Source: Chryseobacterium shigense
GTDB lineage: Bacteria; Bacteroidota; Bacteroidia; Flavobacteriales; Weeksellaceae
Reading direction: 5' to 3'
DNA: 64,000 nt
Assembly: GCF_900156575.1 (NCBI RefSeq)
Contig: NZ_FTNY01000004.1
Span: 721,368 to 785,367 of the forward strand
Shown: positions 27,208 through 35,531 of the stretch, piece by piece
How positions within the stretch are numbered: the stretch's first letter is position 1
Layout of the letters: the number at the start of each line of letters is the position of its first letter
Made by a program: the position numbers and the translations under genes
The notes under the pieces: generated by a model
Seen by the model: only the letters and a program-made list of their open reading frames with translations
Database searches by the model: none
Told to the model about the DNA's origin: nothing

Positions 27208-27936
27208 TTACTCAGATACATTGAGTGCGATCTCGATATCTTTATCGATCTTTTTCAATGATGAATACTTTGCATCACAAACTACCGTGGTCAGTACATA
27301 CTCTCCCTTGTCTATGAGAATAAAATTTTGTCCTTTTGCCGGAACCGTCAGATTATAGTATTTTTTTCCGCTTATTTTTACAATCAGATTACAGCCTGAT
27401 CTGTTTTTGATATTGATATAAGCTTCATTTTTATTGATATCGTTATTAAAAAGGTGTGTCAGCATGGCAGCTGTCCTTTTGGCATCTGCGCTGGGCTCTG
27501 CTTTACTGCCTGTTCCCGCACTTTTCGAAGATCCTGCGGATGCGTAGTTCACCGTTCTTTCTGGTTTTGAAGCAGTGGCTGCATTCTCTGCAGTATGGGA
27601 AGCAAGGACTTTTCCGCTGTTCAGTTCGTTGTTTTTAACTATTTTTTCAATTTTCTCTTTACTGATGGGTTTAATGCTAGGTTTGGCTTCAGGTGAGTTA
27701 TCTGCCATAATCATATCGATCAACTTTCTTTTAAAATAGTCTGATTTGGCATGTCCGGGGTTTTGTTTCAGGAAACCGGCAATAACTCTGGCTTCTTTTG
27801 AAGCCTCTGCATCCTGCTCTGTATAGATGATTACGGTTTCTTTTTCTACAACAGCCTTAGATTTCGATTTCTTCTTTTTTTGGGAAAAACCTAATGTAAA
27901 AATGCATAGAAATATCAGTAGAAAGATTTTTTTCAT
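27208..27936 (-). CDS. Secreted two-cysteine family protein, paralogue 1
   Basis: 242-aa exported protein with a signal peptide (residues 1-18, ending LGFSQ) followed by a lysine-rich stretch and a Ser/Ala/Lys linker of low complexity. The C-terminal 85 residues form a beta-rich domain shared with three other genes at 43.0, 44.6 and 45.3 kb: LFNNDINKNEAYI, SGCNLIVKI, a VPAKGQNFILIDKGEY core and VVCDAKYSSLKKI, with two conserved cysteines that may form a disulphide. I believe this corresponds to the Chryseobacterium DUF6759 family, from memory. Function unknown. It is on the minus strand, while its three relatives are on the plus strand. Confidence 0.75.
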   Translation of the reverse strand: MKKIFLLIFLCIFTLGFSQKKKKSKSKAVVEKETVIIYTEQDAEASKEARVIAGFLKQNPGHAKSDYFKRKLIDMIMADNSPEAKPSIKPISKEKIEKIVKNNELNSGKVLASHTAENAATASKPERTVNYASAGSSKSAGTGSKAEPSADAKRTAAMLTHLFNNDINKNEAYINIKNRSGCNLIVKISGKKYYNLTVPAKGQNFILIDKGEYVLTTVVCDAKYSSLKKIDKDIEIALNVSE

Positions 27937-28011
27937 TAATCAAGTCTTTAAAATAGTATTAAATATATCAATAACGTGAAAAGTCATTTTTTAGTTTATC
28001 ATTAAAATCAT

Positions 28012-28019
28012 TATCTTTG
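28012..28019 (+). promoter_or_regulatory. tsf -7 element
   Basis: TATCTTTG, 63 nt before the tsf ATG. Gives tsf its own transcript, apart from rpsB. Confidence 0.6.
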
Positions 28020-28082
28020 CCCTGCTCTAAAATTAGGCTAAAAATTAATACTAATCTTAAATAAAAATAAATAATAGATATT

Positions 28083-28910
28083 ATGTCTTATACACCAGTT
28101 GCTGCAGACGTAGCGAAATTAAGAAACCAAACAGGTGCAGGTATGATGGACTGCAAGAAAGCTTTAGTTGAAGCAGAAGGAGACTTCGAAAAAGCAGTAG
28201 ATATCCTTAGAAAAAAAGGACAAAAAGTAGCTGCTAACAGAGCTGACAGAGAATCTGCTGAAGGTGCGGTAATCGCTAGAGTAAACGAGGATAACACTTT
28301 AGGGGTTGTCATCTCTCTAAACTGCGAAACTGACTTCGTTGCAAAAAATGAAGCTTTCATTGAACTGGCTTACGAATTTGCTGAAATGGCAATCTTCGCG
28401 GCTACTAAAGAAGAGCTTTTAGCTACAGATTTCCACGGAATGACTGTTGCTGAAAAATTAATTGAGCAAACAGGAGTGATCGGTGAAAAAATCGAGATCG
28501 GAGCTTTCGAAAGAATCGAAGGACCATTCTTGGGAGCGTACATTCACGCTGGAAACAAAATTGCTGCTATCACTGCGCTTTCTGCGAAAGTAGACGGAGC
28601 TGACGAAGCTGCTAAGTCTGTTTCTATGCAGGTTGCTGCGATGAACCCAATCGCTTTAGATGAAACCAGAGTTTCTCAGGAAACAATCGATAAAGAATTA
28701 GAGATTGAAAGAGAACTTCTTATCAAAGAAGGGAAGCCTGAAAACATTATTGAAAACATCCTTAAAGGTAAAATGCAGAAATTCTACAAGGACAACACAT
28801 TGGTACACCAGTCTTTCATTAAGGACGGAAGCCTTTCTGTTGCTGACTATGTGAAATCTGTCAACGCAGACCTTAAAGTAACAGGATTTGTAAGAATAAG
28901 CCTAGCTTAA
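28083..28910 (+). CDS. tsf: Translation elongation factor Ts
   Basis: 275-aa nucleotide exchange factor for EF-Tu. The UBA-like N-terminal domain reads VAKLRNQTGAGMMDCKKAL, the core has the TDFVAKNEAF motif that inserts into EF-Tu, and the length matches E. coli Ts (283 aa). In most bacteria tsf directly follows rpsB; here rpsB is 17 kb away on the opposite strand and tsf has its own promoter and terminator (see findings). Confidence 0.96.
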   Translation: MSYTPVAADVAKLRNQTGAGMMDCKKALVEAEGDFEKAVDILRKKGQKVAANRADRESAEGAVIARVNEDNTLGVVISLNCETDFVAKNEAFIELAYEFAEMAIFAATKEELLATDFHGMTVAEKLIEQTGVIGEKIEIGAFERIEGPFLGAYIHAGNKIAAITALSAKVDGADEAAKSVSMQVAAMNPIALDETRVSQETIDKELEIERELLIKEGKPENIIENILKGKMQKFYKDNTLVHQSFIKDGSLSVADYVKSVNADLKVTGFVRISLA

Positions 28911-28931
28911 TTATCTTTCAAAAACGATACG

Positions 28932-28965
28932 GAATCCCGGTGAATATTTCACCGGGATTTTTTTG
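28932..28965 (+). terminator. Rho-independent terminator of tsf
   Basis: Stem AATCCCGGTGAA / TTCACCGGGATT with a 4-nt ATAT loop and T7 run. Confidence 0.88.
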
Positions 28966-29077
28966 TGGGATCTGCCCTCCTGTTAACCCAATATGACGTG
29001 AATCTTAATTCTACAACAATATAATCATAAGCGCCTATTTGCGAAATATTTTAAGCCTAAAATAAATTATTAATGTT

Positions 29078-29085
29078 TAAATTTG
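29078..29085 (+). promoter_or_regulatory. -7 element of giant paralogue A
   Basis: TAAATTTG, 19 nt before the ATG at 29105. Each of the four giant paralogues has such an element at about the same place. Confidence 0.6.
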
Positions 29086-29104
29086 CTGCCCCTTATAATA
29101 AAGC

Positions 29105-32100
29105 ATGAAAAAATTTCTACTCGCTATTTGCACTTTTATTTGTTTATTCTTTAATGCACAATTAGATAATGAACACTGGTTTGCTCCAATGTCTGCAAGC
29201 TCTCTTCAAGGAAATCCACAATGTTATTTGTATCTGTCGACCAACGAGACTGTCCCCTTTTCCGTACAGATTTCCAATAACAATATTGTGTTTTCTACTG
29301 TACAGGTAAGTAAAGGAAATCCTGTGCAACTGACTGTTCCCAGCAACTATATGATTGCTTCCACAGCGGGCAATCTCTTTACCCAAAACACAATGGGACT
29401 TCATGCTAAAGGACCTAAAAAATTCTTTGCCAACTTTAGATTTTCGGTTCCCAACCAGGCAGAAATCATCACTTCAAAAGGATTGGCCGGAATCGGTAAG
29501 ACGTTTTTTATAGGTACGGCTCCCACAACCTACCCAAAAGATTATGTCAACTCTACCATGGGAGTTACCGCTACGGAGGACAATACTACAGTTACTTTAT
29601 CAGGATATAATCCTGATGTTGTTTTTTCTAACGGTAGTATAATGCCTACCAGAACATTTACCCTCAATAAAGGAAAATCTTATATCATTGATGTCATAAG
29701 TGATATGGGAGGAACGAGTAACAGAAAAGGCTTACTGGGCGCAAAACTTGTTGCAAACAAACCTATATCAGTAACAAACGGAAACTTCAACGGTCTTTAT
29801 ACCACCCAAAACAACAGCAATGTAGATATTCTGATGGATCAGGCTGTTCCGGTAGACAGACTGGGAAAAGATTTCGTTATGGTAAAAGGAAATGGACCGG
29901 CCACCATAGGGATGGAAAAAGCCTTGATCATTGCTACAGAAAACAATACCACTCTTACCGTCAACGGAAATCCTTTACCTGGCGTTAACCTTAATGCCGG
30001 AGGATATTATATGATCGAAGGAAACAGCTATATCCATCAGGGGAATGGAAATTATAATATGAGTATATCTTCCAGCAAAAATGTTTATGTATACCAGCTT
30101 CTTGCCGGAACTTCCGGAAGTACGGTTTATCAGACCGGAGGAATGAATTTCATCCCGCCGCTGAGCTGCTTCTTACCTAAAGAAATCAATGAAATAGGCT
30201 TCATTAACAGAATTGGAACGACCTATTACGACACCAAACTTAACATTATCACGCAGGCAGGTGCTGCGGTAACACTTAACGGAAACCCTGTCGCTGCAGC
30301 TACCGGACCATATCCGGTAACCGGAAACCCAGGCTGGGTCACCTATTCTGTCATGAATGTTTCCGGAAATATTACCGTTAATTCTACAAAACCTGTGACA
30401 GCAGGAATTGCAGCAGGAAATGGTGCTGTAGGTTACGGAGGATATTTTGCCGGATTCTCATCAGTACCTGCCATCACAAAAACAGGGGACTGCTATGCAG
30501 GCATCCGTCTTGAAGTAGACAATAGCTATGATGCATACCAGTGGTACTTCAATGGTGTTTTAATTCCCGGAGCTACGTCATATTTTATCAATCCTGAACT
30601 ATATGGCGCAGGAACCTACACGTGCTATATCACTAAAAATAACTGTGAATCAAGATTAACCTCTGAATATGAGTATACATTATGCCCTCCGATATCTACC
30701 ACAACATACAACATCGGATCATGTAATACTAAAGTGATCACTCCCGTTTTCACCAGCTCTACACAGGCAATCGTTCCTTCACATACAAGTATTATTGCTC
30801 AGCCTACAAACGGCACAGCCACTGTGAATTCTGCAACCGGACAGATCACCTACACCCCCAATGCAGGGCTTACGACGGACACTACAGATTCTTTCATCTA
30901 TTATATTGATGGAAACGGAAATCCTGCTGATTTTGAGTATTTCAAAATAGTAATGAATATTGATGTCCTACAAACTCAGAATGCGGCTCTGTCTTCATGT
31001 GCAAATGCCGGAGGAAATGGAACGTTCAATCTTACCACTGCTATTTTAAGTCCTGACTCCGGTACCACAGCAACGTATTATACCAATGCTAATCTAACGG
31101 GACAGATTACAAGTCCTGCGACCTATTCAGGCCCGGCCGGAACTATCTATGCTAATGTAACATCAGCATTTGGATGTACTAAAACAGCACAGATTATCTT
31201 AACACTGAACCCTTCACCTAATGTGAACACGAGTAATTTTAATGCAAGCTTCTGTGATGATAATTTTGACGGAATCATCAGTGTAAATTTTGCCACCGTA
31301 ACTCCTCAGATTGTCACTAATGCCGCTAATTTTACGGTTAGATATTATCTGGTACAGGCAGATGCTACTGCAGGAAATAACAATACTCTTCCTGTTAACT
31401 GGACTTATAATGCCAATACAACCGTTTATGTAAGAGTAACCCCAAACATTGGAGACTGTCCTGCAGCACTTGGACAGATCAATTTTACCATCGGAAATAG
31501 AATTCCATTAATCACAAATGCGGTGACAACAGATGTCTGTGACAATGACCTTAGCGGATCTGAATCTGCCAATCTTAATGATTATAAAAATTTATTTACT
31601 ACAGATCCTTCGGTGATCTTATCATTCCATACGTCATTGGCTGATGCGCAGGCAGGGACAAACGCAATCTCCCCTACTCAGAATATTACGTCTGTACATA
31701 CCTATTATGTAAGATTTCAAAGCAATACGGCATGTCCGGCTACCGGAACTTTGAAAATTAATTTAAAAACGCCTAAAAAATCTAGCAGACTCAACAACCA
31801 GGTGGTTTGCTCAGATGAAAAGGTAATACTGGATGCAGGACCAGGCTTCTCATCTTATGTCTGGAGTAATGGTGCAACCACACAGAGCATCACGGTAGGC
31901 GCAGGAAATTATTATGTAGATCTTGGATCAAACGGATGTGTATACCGCCAAACAGTAAGTGTAACCACGGCTCAGGCTCCTACCATTACAAGAGTTGATA
32001 CATCAGGTACCACTGCTACAGTGTATGTTACCGGAGGAACGTCTCCTTATCAATATTCTCTGGATGGAATGAATTATCAGCCCTCTAATGTTTTCACAGG

Positions 32101-32455
32101 TCTTTCAAGAGGTATCCATAAGGCATATGTGCTGGGGTCAGACGGATGTCTGCCGGTGACCAAAGAGTTTTTAATACTGAATCTTGTTAATGCTATTACC
32201 CCTAATGGTGACGGGCTGAATGATGTTCTTAATTATTCTGATTTAAAGATCAAGCAAAATGTTAAAATCGAGGTTGCCGACCGGTATGGAGCTTCTGTTT
32301 ACAAGTCATCAGACAAAAACTATATCTGGGATGGAAAAGCAAATGGAAGAAGTCTTCCTACAGGAACTTATTGGTATGTAATCACATGGACAGAGCCCGA
32401 TACAAAATTACCAGTTTCGTATTCCGGATGGCTTTTAATTAAAAATCGTGATTAA
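29105..32455 (+). CDS. Giant T9SS type B protein A, IgGFc-binding-like
   Basis: 1116-aa secreted protein, first of four tandem paralogues. Signal peptide residues 1-19; mature start QLDNEHWFAPM. Residues about 25-465 form an IgGFc-binding-like domain (ATEDNTTVTL, FTLNKGKSYIIDV, KPISVTNGNFNG, MDQAVPVDRLGKDFV). Then comes an Ig-like module (YQWYFNGVLIPGA), a cadherin-like module (ITYTPNAG), several beta modules including two with CDDNFDG or CDNDLSG, a module ending LDAGPGFSSYVWSNGATTQS, an SprB-type repeat, and a type B T9SS domain from NAITPNGDGLNDVLNYSD to the C-terminus. It should be secreted and surface-linked. Adhesion or mucus binding is an inference. No terminator is seen before paralogue B. 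Confidence 0.8.
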   Translation: MKKFLLAICTFICLFFNAQLDNEHWFAPMSASSLQGNPQCYLYLSTNETVPFSVQISNNNIVFSTVQVSKGNPVQLTVPSNYMIASTAGNLFTQNTMGLHAKGPKKFFANFRFSVPNQAEIITSKGLAGIGKTFFIGTAPTTYPKDYVNSTMGVTATEDNTTVTLSGYNPDVVFSNGSIMPTRTFTLNKGKSYIIDVISDMGGTSNRKGLLGAKLVANKPISVTNGNFNGLYTTQNNSNVDILMDQAVPVDRLGKDFVMVKGNGPATIGMEKALIIATENNTTLTVNGNPLPGVNLNAGGYYMIEGNSYIHQGNGNYNMSISSSKNVYVYQLLAGTSGSTVYQTGGMNFIPPLSCFLPKEINEIGFINRIGTTYYDTKLNIITQAGAAVTLNGNPVAAATGPYPVTGNPGWVTYSVMNVSGNITVNSTKPVTAGIAAGNGAVGYGGYFAGFSSVPAITKTGDCYAGIRLEVDNSYDAYQWYFNGVLIPGATSYFINPELYGAGTYTCYITKNNCESRLTSEYEYTLCPPISTTTYNIGSCNTKVITPVFTSSTQAIVPSHTSIIAQPTNGTATVNSATGQITYTPNAGLTTDTTDSFIYYIDGNGNPADFEYFKIVMNIDVLQTQNAALSSCANAGGNGTFNLTTAILSPDSGTTATYYTNANLTGQITSPATYSGPAGTIYANVTSAFGCTKTAQIILTLNPSPNVNTSNFNASFCDDNFDGIISVNFATVTPQIVTNAANFTVRYYLVQADATAGNNNTLPVNWTYNANTTVYVRVTPNIGDCPAALGQINFTIGNRIPLITNAVTTDVCDNDLSGSESANLNDYKNLFTTDPSVILSFHTSLADAQAGTNAISPTQNITSVHTYYVRFQSNTACPATGTLKINLKTPKKSSRLNNQVVCSDEKVILDAGPGFSSYVWSNGATTQSITVGAGNYYVDLGSNGCVYRQTVSVTTAQAPTITRVDTSGTTATVYVTGGTSPYQYSLDGMNYQPSNVFTGLSRGIHKAYVLGSDGCLPVTKEFLILNLVNAITPNGDGLNDVLNYSDLKIKQNVKIEVADRYGASVYKSSDKNYIWDGKANGRSLPTGTYWYVITWTEPDTKLPVSYSGWLLIKNRD

Positions 32456-32503
32456 TTTTTCAACTTTTGTAATATTTATTTAATACTAATTCAAATATTA
32501 TTT

Positions 32504-32511
32504 TAAATTTG
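32504..32511 (+). promoter_or_regulatory. -7 element of giant paralogue B
   Basis: TAAATTTG, 22 nt before the ATG at 32534. Confidence 0.55.
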
Positions 32512-32533
32512 TAAAAATCCTAATTCCATACAC

Positions 32534-35395
32534 ATGAAAAGATTTCTACTCAGCTTAGTATTACTTCTTTTATCAATTAATACCGTCTTTGCACAAAGGG
32601 ATACGGAGCACTGGTTCGCCCCTATGGCAGCCAAACCTTCGGCATTGATAAGCCCCAAACAGGCTTTATATTTTTCTACAGATTCTGTAACTCCATTTCC
32701 TGTAGAAATATATAGTAACGGTGCATTGCTGGGGACGGTTACAATCATGAAAGGTGACCCTAAAGTATTTGACATATCAACAGCTACCATGATTACAATG
32801 GAACCTCTAGATATGTTTAAACCTATTGGTAAAGGAATTTACACTAAAGGTTTAAAACCGTATTACGTCAATTTCAGATTTAGTGTTACCAGCCACGGAG
32901 AAATATTAACCTCCAAAGGAAAAGCAGGAATTGGAAAGAAATTTTATGCTGCTTCGACTCCAATGACAGGCCAGTCTATTACTTATTTAAATTTCACAGC
33001 CGGAGTTTTAGCAACTGAAGATAATACGACAGTTACCGTTTCAGGATATAGTGCAGGATTACAGTTTACCAACGGAACGACAGGAACGACGACTCCAACG
33101 ATGACATTTACCCTTAATAAGGGACAAGCTTATATCATTGAGGGCCGGGATAATACCGGAACCAATGCCACAGGTTTTATTGGCGCAAAAATAGAATCCA
33201 ATAAACCGATATCAGTTACCAACGGAAACTTTAACGGGCAGTTTGCCCTCCCCGCCTCTGCTGGTTCTGCTGGTTCTGACATTGTGATGGACCAGTCTGT
33301 TCCTACAGACAGATTAGGAAATGAATTCGTTCTTGTCAAAGGAAACGGAGACGACAATGACGGCGACGAAGATGCATTAATCATTGCGACCGAAGATAAT
33401 ACGCAAGTTTATCTTAACGGATCCACTAATCCTGTTCAAACCCTGAATGAAGGGCAATGGTATAGAGTAGGCCAGGGAGCAGGTGGCACCTATGTATTTC
33501 CCTATATCGACCAGGGGAGTTCGCACTTTAACATGCATATCAAAACTTCTAAAAATGCTTATGTGTATCAGCTTTTGGCTGGTCTTCCCAACAGTACAGC
33601 AACAGAAGGATTCAATTATATACCTCCTTTGAACTGTTTCTTACCAAGAAAAATTGACGAAATAGGATTGATCAATCAACTTCCTGAAAGCAGCTCAAGT
33701 GGTACAAAAAATGTTAAATTAAATGTACTTACTGAAGCCGGAGCAATTGTTAATGTTATTGTAAACGGAGCGCCTGCACCAACCGTTCAGGGACCTTTCC
33801 TTGTAACAGGGACTACCGCATGGGTGTCTTACTCTGTTCCCAATGTGACAGGAAACGTTACCGTAACCTCTACTAAAGCCGTTACTGCCGGTATTTCTGC
33901 AGGAAGTGGTGCTGTGGGATACGGAGGCTACTTTGCAGGATTCTCATCCATCCCGGTCATTGCTAAACGTTCCGGAGAATGTGCACCAGGCATTATTCTT
34001 GAGGTAGACGATAGCTACGAAGGCTACCAGTGGTTCCTAAACGGAACCGCTATCACAGGAGCTACGGCCAATACATTCTCACCTGCAACTTCAGGAAACT
34101 ATACGGTAAAAGTAACTATGGGGACATGTCCACCTGTTACGACCCCAATTTATAAGGTATTTAGCTGTTTAAAACTGACAACACAAACATTGAATGCCTG
34201 TGCAACTAAGGTGATCACGGCTGCATTTACTTCTTCAACACAGACTGTGGTACCAGGAACATTGGTTATTATTACCCCTCCGGCACACGGTACGGCTGTT
34301 GTGAATGCAAACGGAACGATTACCTATACACCTACTGCCAACTACTACGGCGCGGACCAGATTGTTTATAAATTCTGTGGAAATGGTGTTGAATTTATAG
34401 ACTGTGAACAAATTACCTTAAACCTAACGGTAGTTCCTTTTGTGGTAAGAGATGCTGTTATCAAAGCATGTCAGTATGATGTAGATCCGTATGCTTATTT
34501 TGATCTTACCAAAGCGAGCGTTACAGATTATAATCCGGTAGTAAAAAAATACTATCCGTCAATGGCTGATCTTAATGCAGGAACTAATGAAATCACCACT
34601 CCAGCTAATTATCCATCTGCCGGAGGATTCGTTTATGTAAAAGTAACGACCAACGAAGGATGTACCGCCAACGCAAAAATTGAATTGATCCCTCTTCCAA
34701 TCAAAAAATCACCAATCCTTGTGGATCAGTTTATCTGCGCAGACAGCAAAACAAATCTGGATGCAGGTCCGGGATACGATTCTTACCTATGGAATACGGG
34801 TGCTACAACACCGGCTATTCAGAATGTAGGAATTGGGGAATACACTGTGATTTTAGGCAAAAACGGATGTTTTCTGACGCAGATCGTAAGAGTAAGAAAA
34901 GTGGAAGATCCTGTAATTACCAAGATTGAAATTTCAAATACGACAGCAACAGTTGTTGTCAACGGTGGAAAAGCCCCTTACAAATATGCGGTAGATACAC
35001 CGGTCAACTGGCAGGACTCTAATGTATTTACAGGTCTTACAAGAGGGCAACATACATTCTATGTAAAAGATGTCTACAATTGTGATCCTACAGCTGTAGA
35101 AGTAACAATTCCGAATTTGATCAATGCCATTACCCCTAACGGTGATAATAAAAATGACTTTATAGACTATAGTGAATTAGCCTACAAAGAAAATCTTACT
35201 TTTGTCATCTATGACAGATATGGAAACATGATCTTCACCGGAAATAAATTCAATAATTACAAATGGGACGGAAGACATTATGACAAAAAACTGGTTACCG
35301 GAACCTATTGGTATCATATCAACTGGAATGAATCTAATAAAGAAAAAACTCCAATTAAGTACACCGGATGGATTTTAGTTAAAAACATTGAATAA
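32534..35395 (+). CDS. Giant T9SS type B protein B, IgGFc-binding-like
   Basis: 953 aa, signal peptide residues 1-21 with cleavage near VFAQ, mature start RDTEHWFAPMA. Same IgGFc-binding-like N-terminus as A (TEDNTTVTVSGYS, NGNFNGQF, RLGNEFVLVKGNG), then Ig-like (YQWFLNGTAITGA), cadherin-like (ITYTPTANYYG), a module ending LDAGPGYDSYLWNTGATTP, an SprB-type repeat and a type B CTD from NAITPNGDNKNDFIDYSE. It lacks the two extra CDDNFDG-type modules of A and D. Own promoter and terminator. The acidic DDNDGDED loop near residue 275 may bind calcium. Confidence 0.8.
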   Translation: MKRFLLSLVLLLLSINTVFAQRDTEHWFAPMAAKPSALISPKQALYFSTDSVTPFPVEIYSNGALLGTVTIMKGDPKVFDISTATMITMEPLDMFKPIGKGIYTKGLKPYYVNFRFSVTSHGEILTSKGKAGIGKKFYAASTPMTGQSITYLNFTAGVLATEDNTTVTVSGYSAGLQFTNGTTGTTTPTMTFTLNKGQAYIIEGRDNTGTNATGFIGAKIESNKPISVTNGNFNGQFALPASAGSAGSDIVMDQSVPTDRLGNEFVLVKGNGDDNDGDEDALIIATEDNTQVYLNGSTNPVQTLNEGQWYRVGQGAGGTYVFPYIDQGSSHFNMHIKTSKNAYVYQLLAGLPNSTATEGFNYIPPLNCFLPRKIDEIGLINQLPESSSSGTKNVKLNVLTEAGAIVNVIVNGAPAPTVQGPFLVTGTTAWVSYSVPNVTGNVTVTSTKAVTAGISAGSGAVGYGGYFAGFSSIPVIAKRSGECAPGIILEVDDSYEGYQWFLNGTAITGATANTFSPATSGNYTVKVTMGTCPPVTTPIYKVFSCLKLTTQTLNACATKVITAAFTSSTQTVVPGTLVIITPPAHGTAVVNANGTITYTPTANYYGADQIVYKFCGNGVEFIDCEQITLNLTVVPFVVRDAVIKACQYDVDPYAYFDLTKASVTDYNPVVKKYYPSMADLNAGTNEITTPANYPSAGGFVYVKVTTNEGCTANAKIELIPLPIKKSPILVDQFICADSKTNLDAGPGYDSYLWNTGATTPAIQNVGIGEYTVILGKNGCFLTQIVRVRKVEDPVITKIEISNTTATVVVNGGKAPYKYAVDTPVNWQDSNVFTGLTRGQHTFYVKDVYNCDPTAVEVTIPNLINAITPNGDNKNDFIDYSELAYKENLTFVIYDRYGNMIFTGNKFNNYKWDGRHYDKKLVTGTYWYHINWNESNKEKTPIKYTGWILVKNIE

Positions 35396-35418
35396 ACCAT
35401 TCTAACCATAAATATTTA

Positions 35419-35448
35419 ACCGCGATTTGAAATCGCGGTTTTTTTTTA
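35419..35448 (+). terminator. Rho-independent terminator of paralogue B
   Basis: CCGCGATTT-GA-AAATCGCGG followed by T10. Nearly the same hairpin recurs after paralogue C. Confidence 0.85.
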
Positions 35449-35511
35449 ATCCAAAATCCATATTTTTTAAACATTTTATAATACCACATTAAATATTCTC
35501 CTATTTTTGCG

Positions 35512-35519
35512 GAATCCTA
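35512..35519 (+). promoter_or_regulatory. -7 element of giant paralogue C
   Basis: TATTTTTG, 12 nt before the ATG at 35532. Confidence 0.6.
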
Positions 35520-35531
35520 ATTCCCAAATAA

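Noticed and set aside
33340..33385. Acidic DDNDGDED stretch in paralogue B as a phase-variable or coding repeat
   Set aside because: Only a short acidic loop, without a repeated nucleotide unit.
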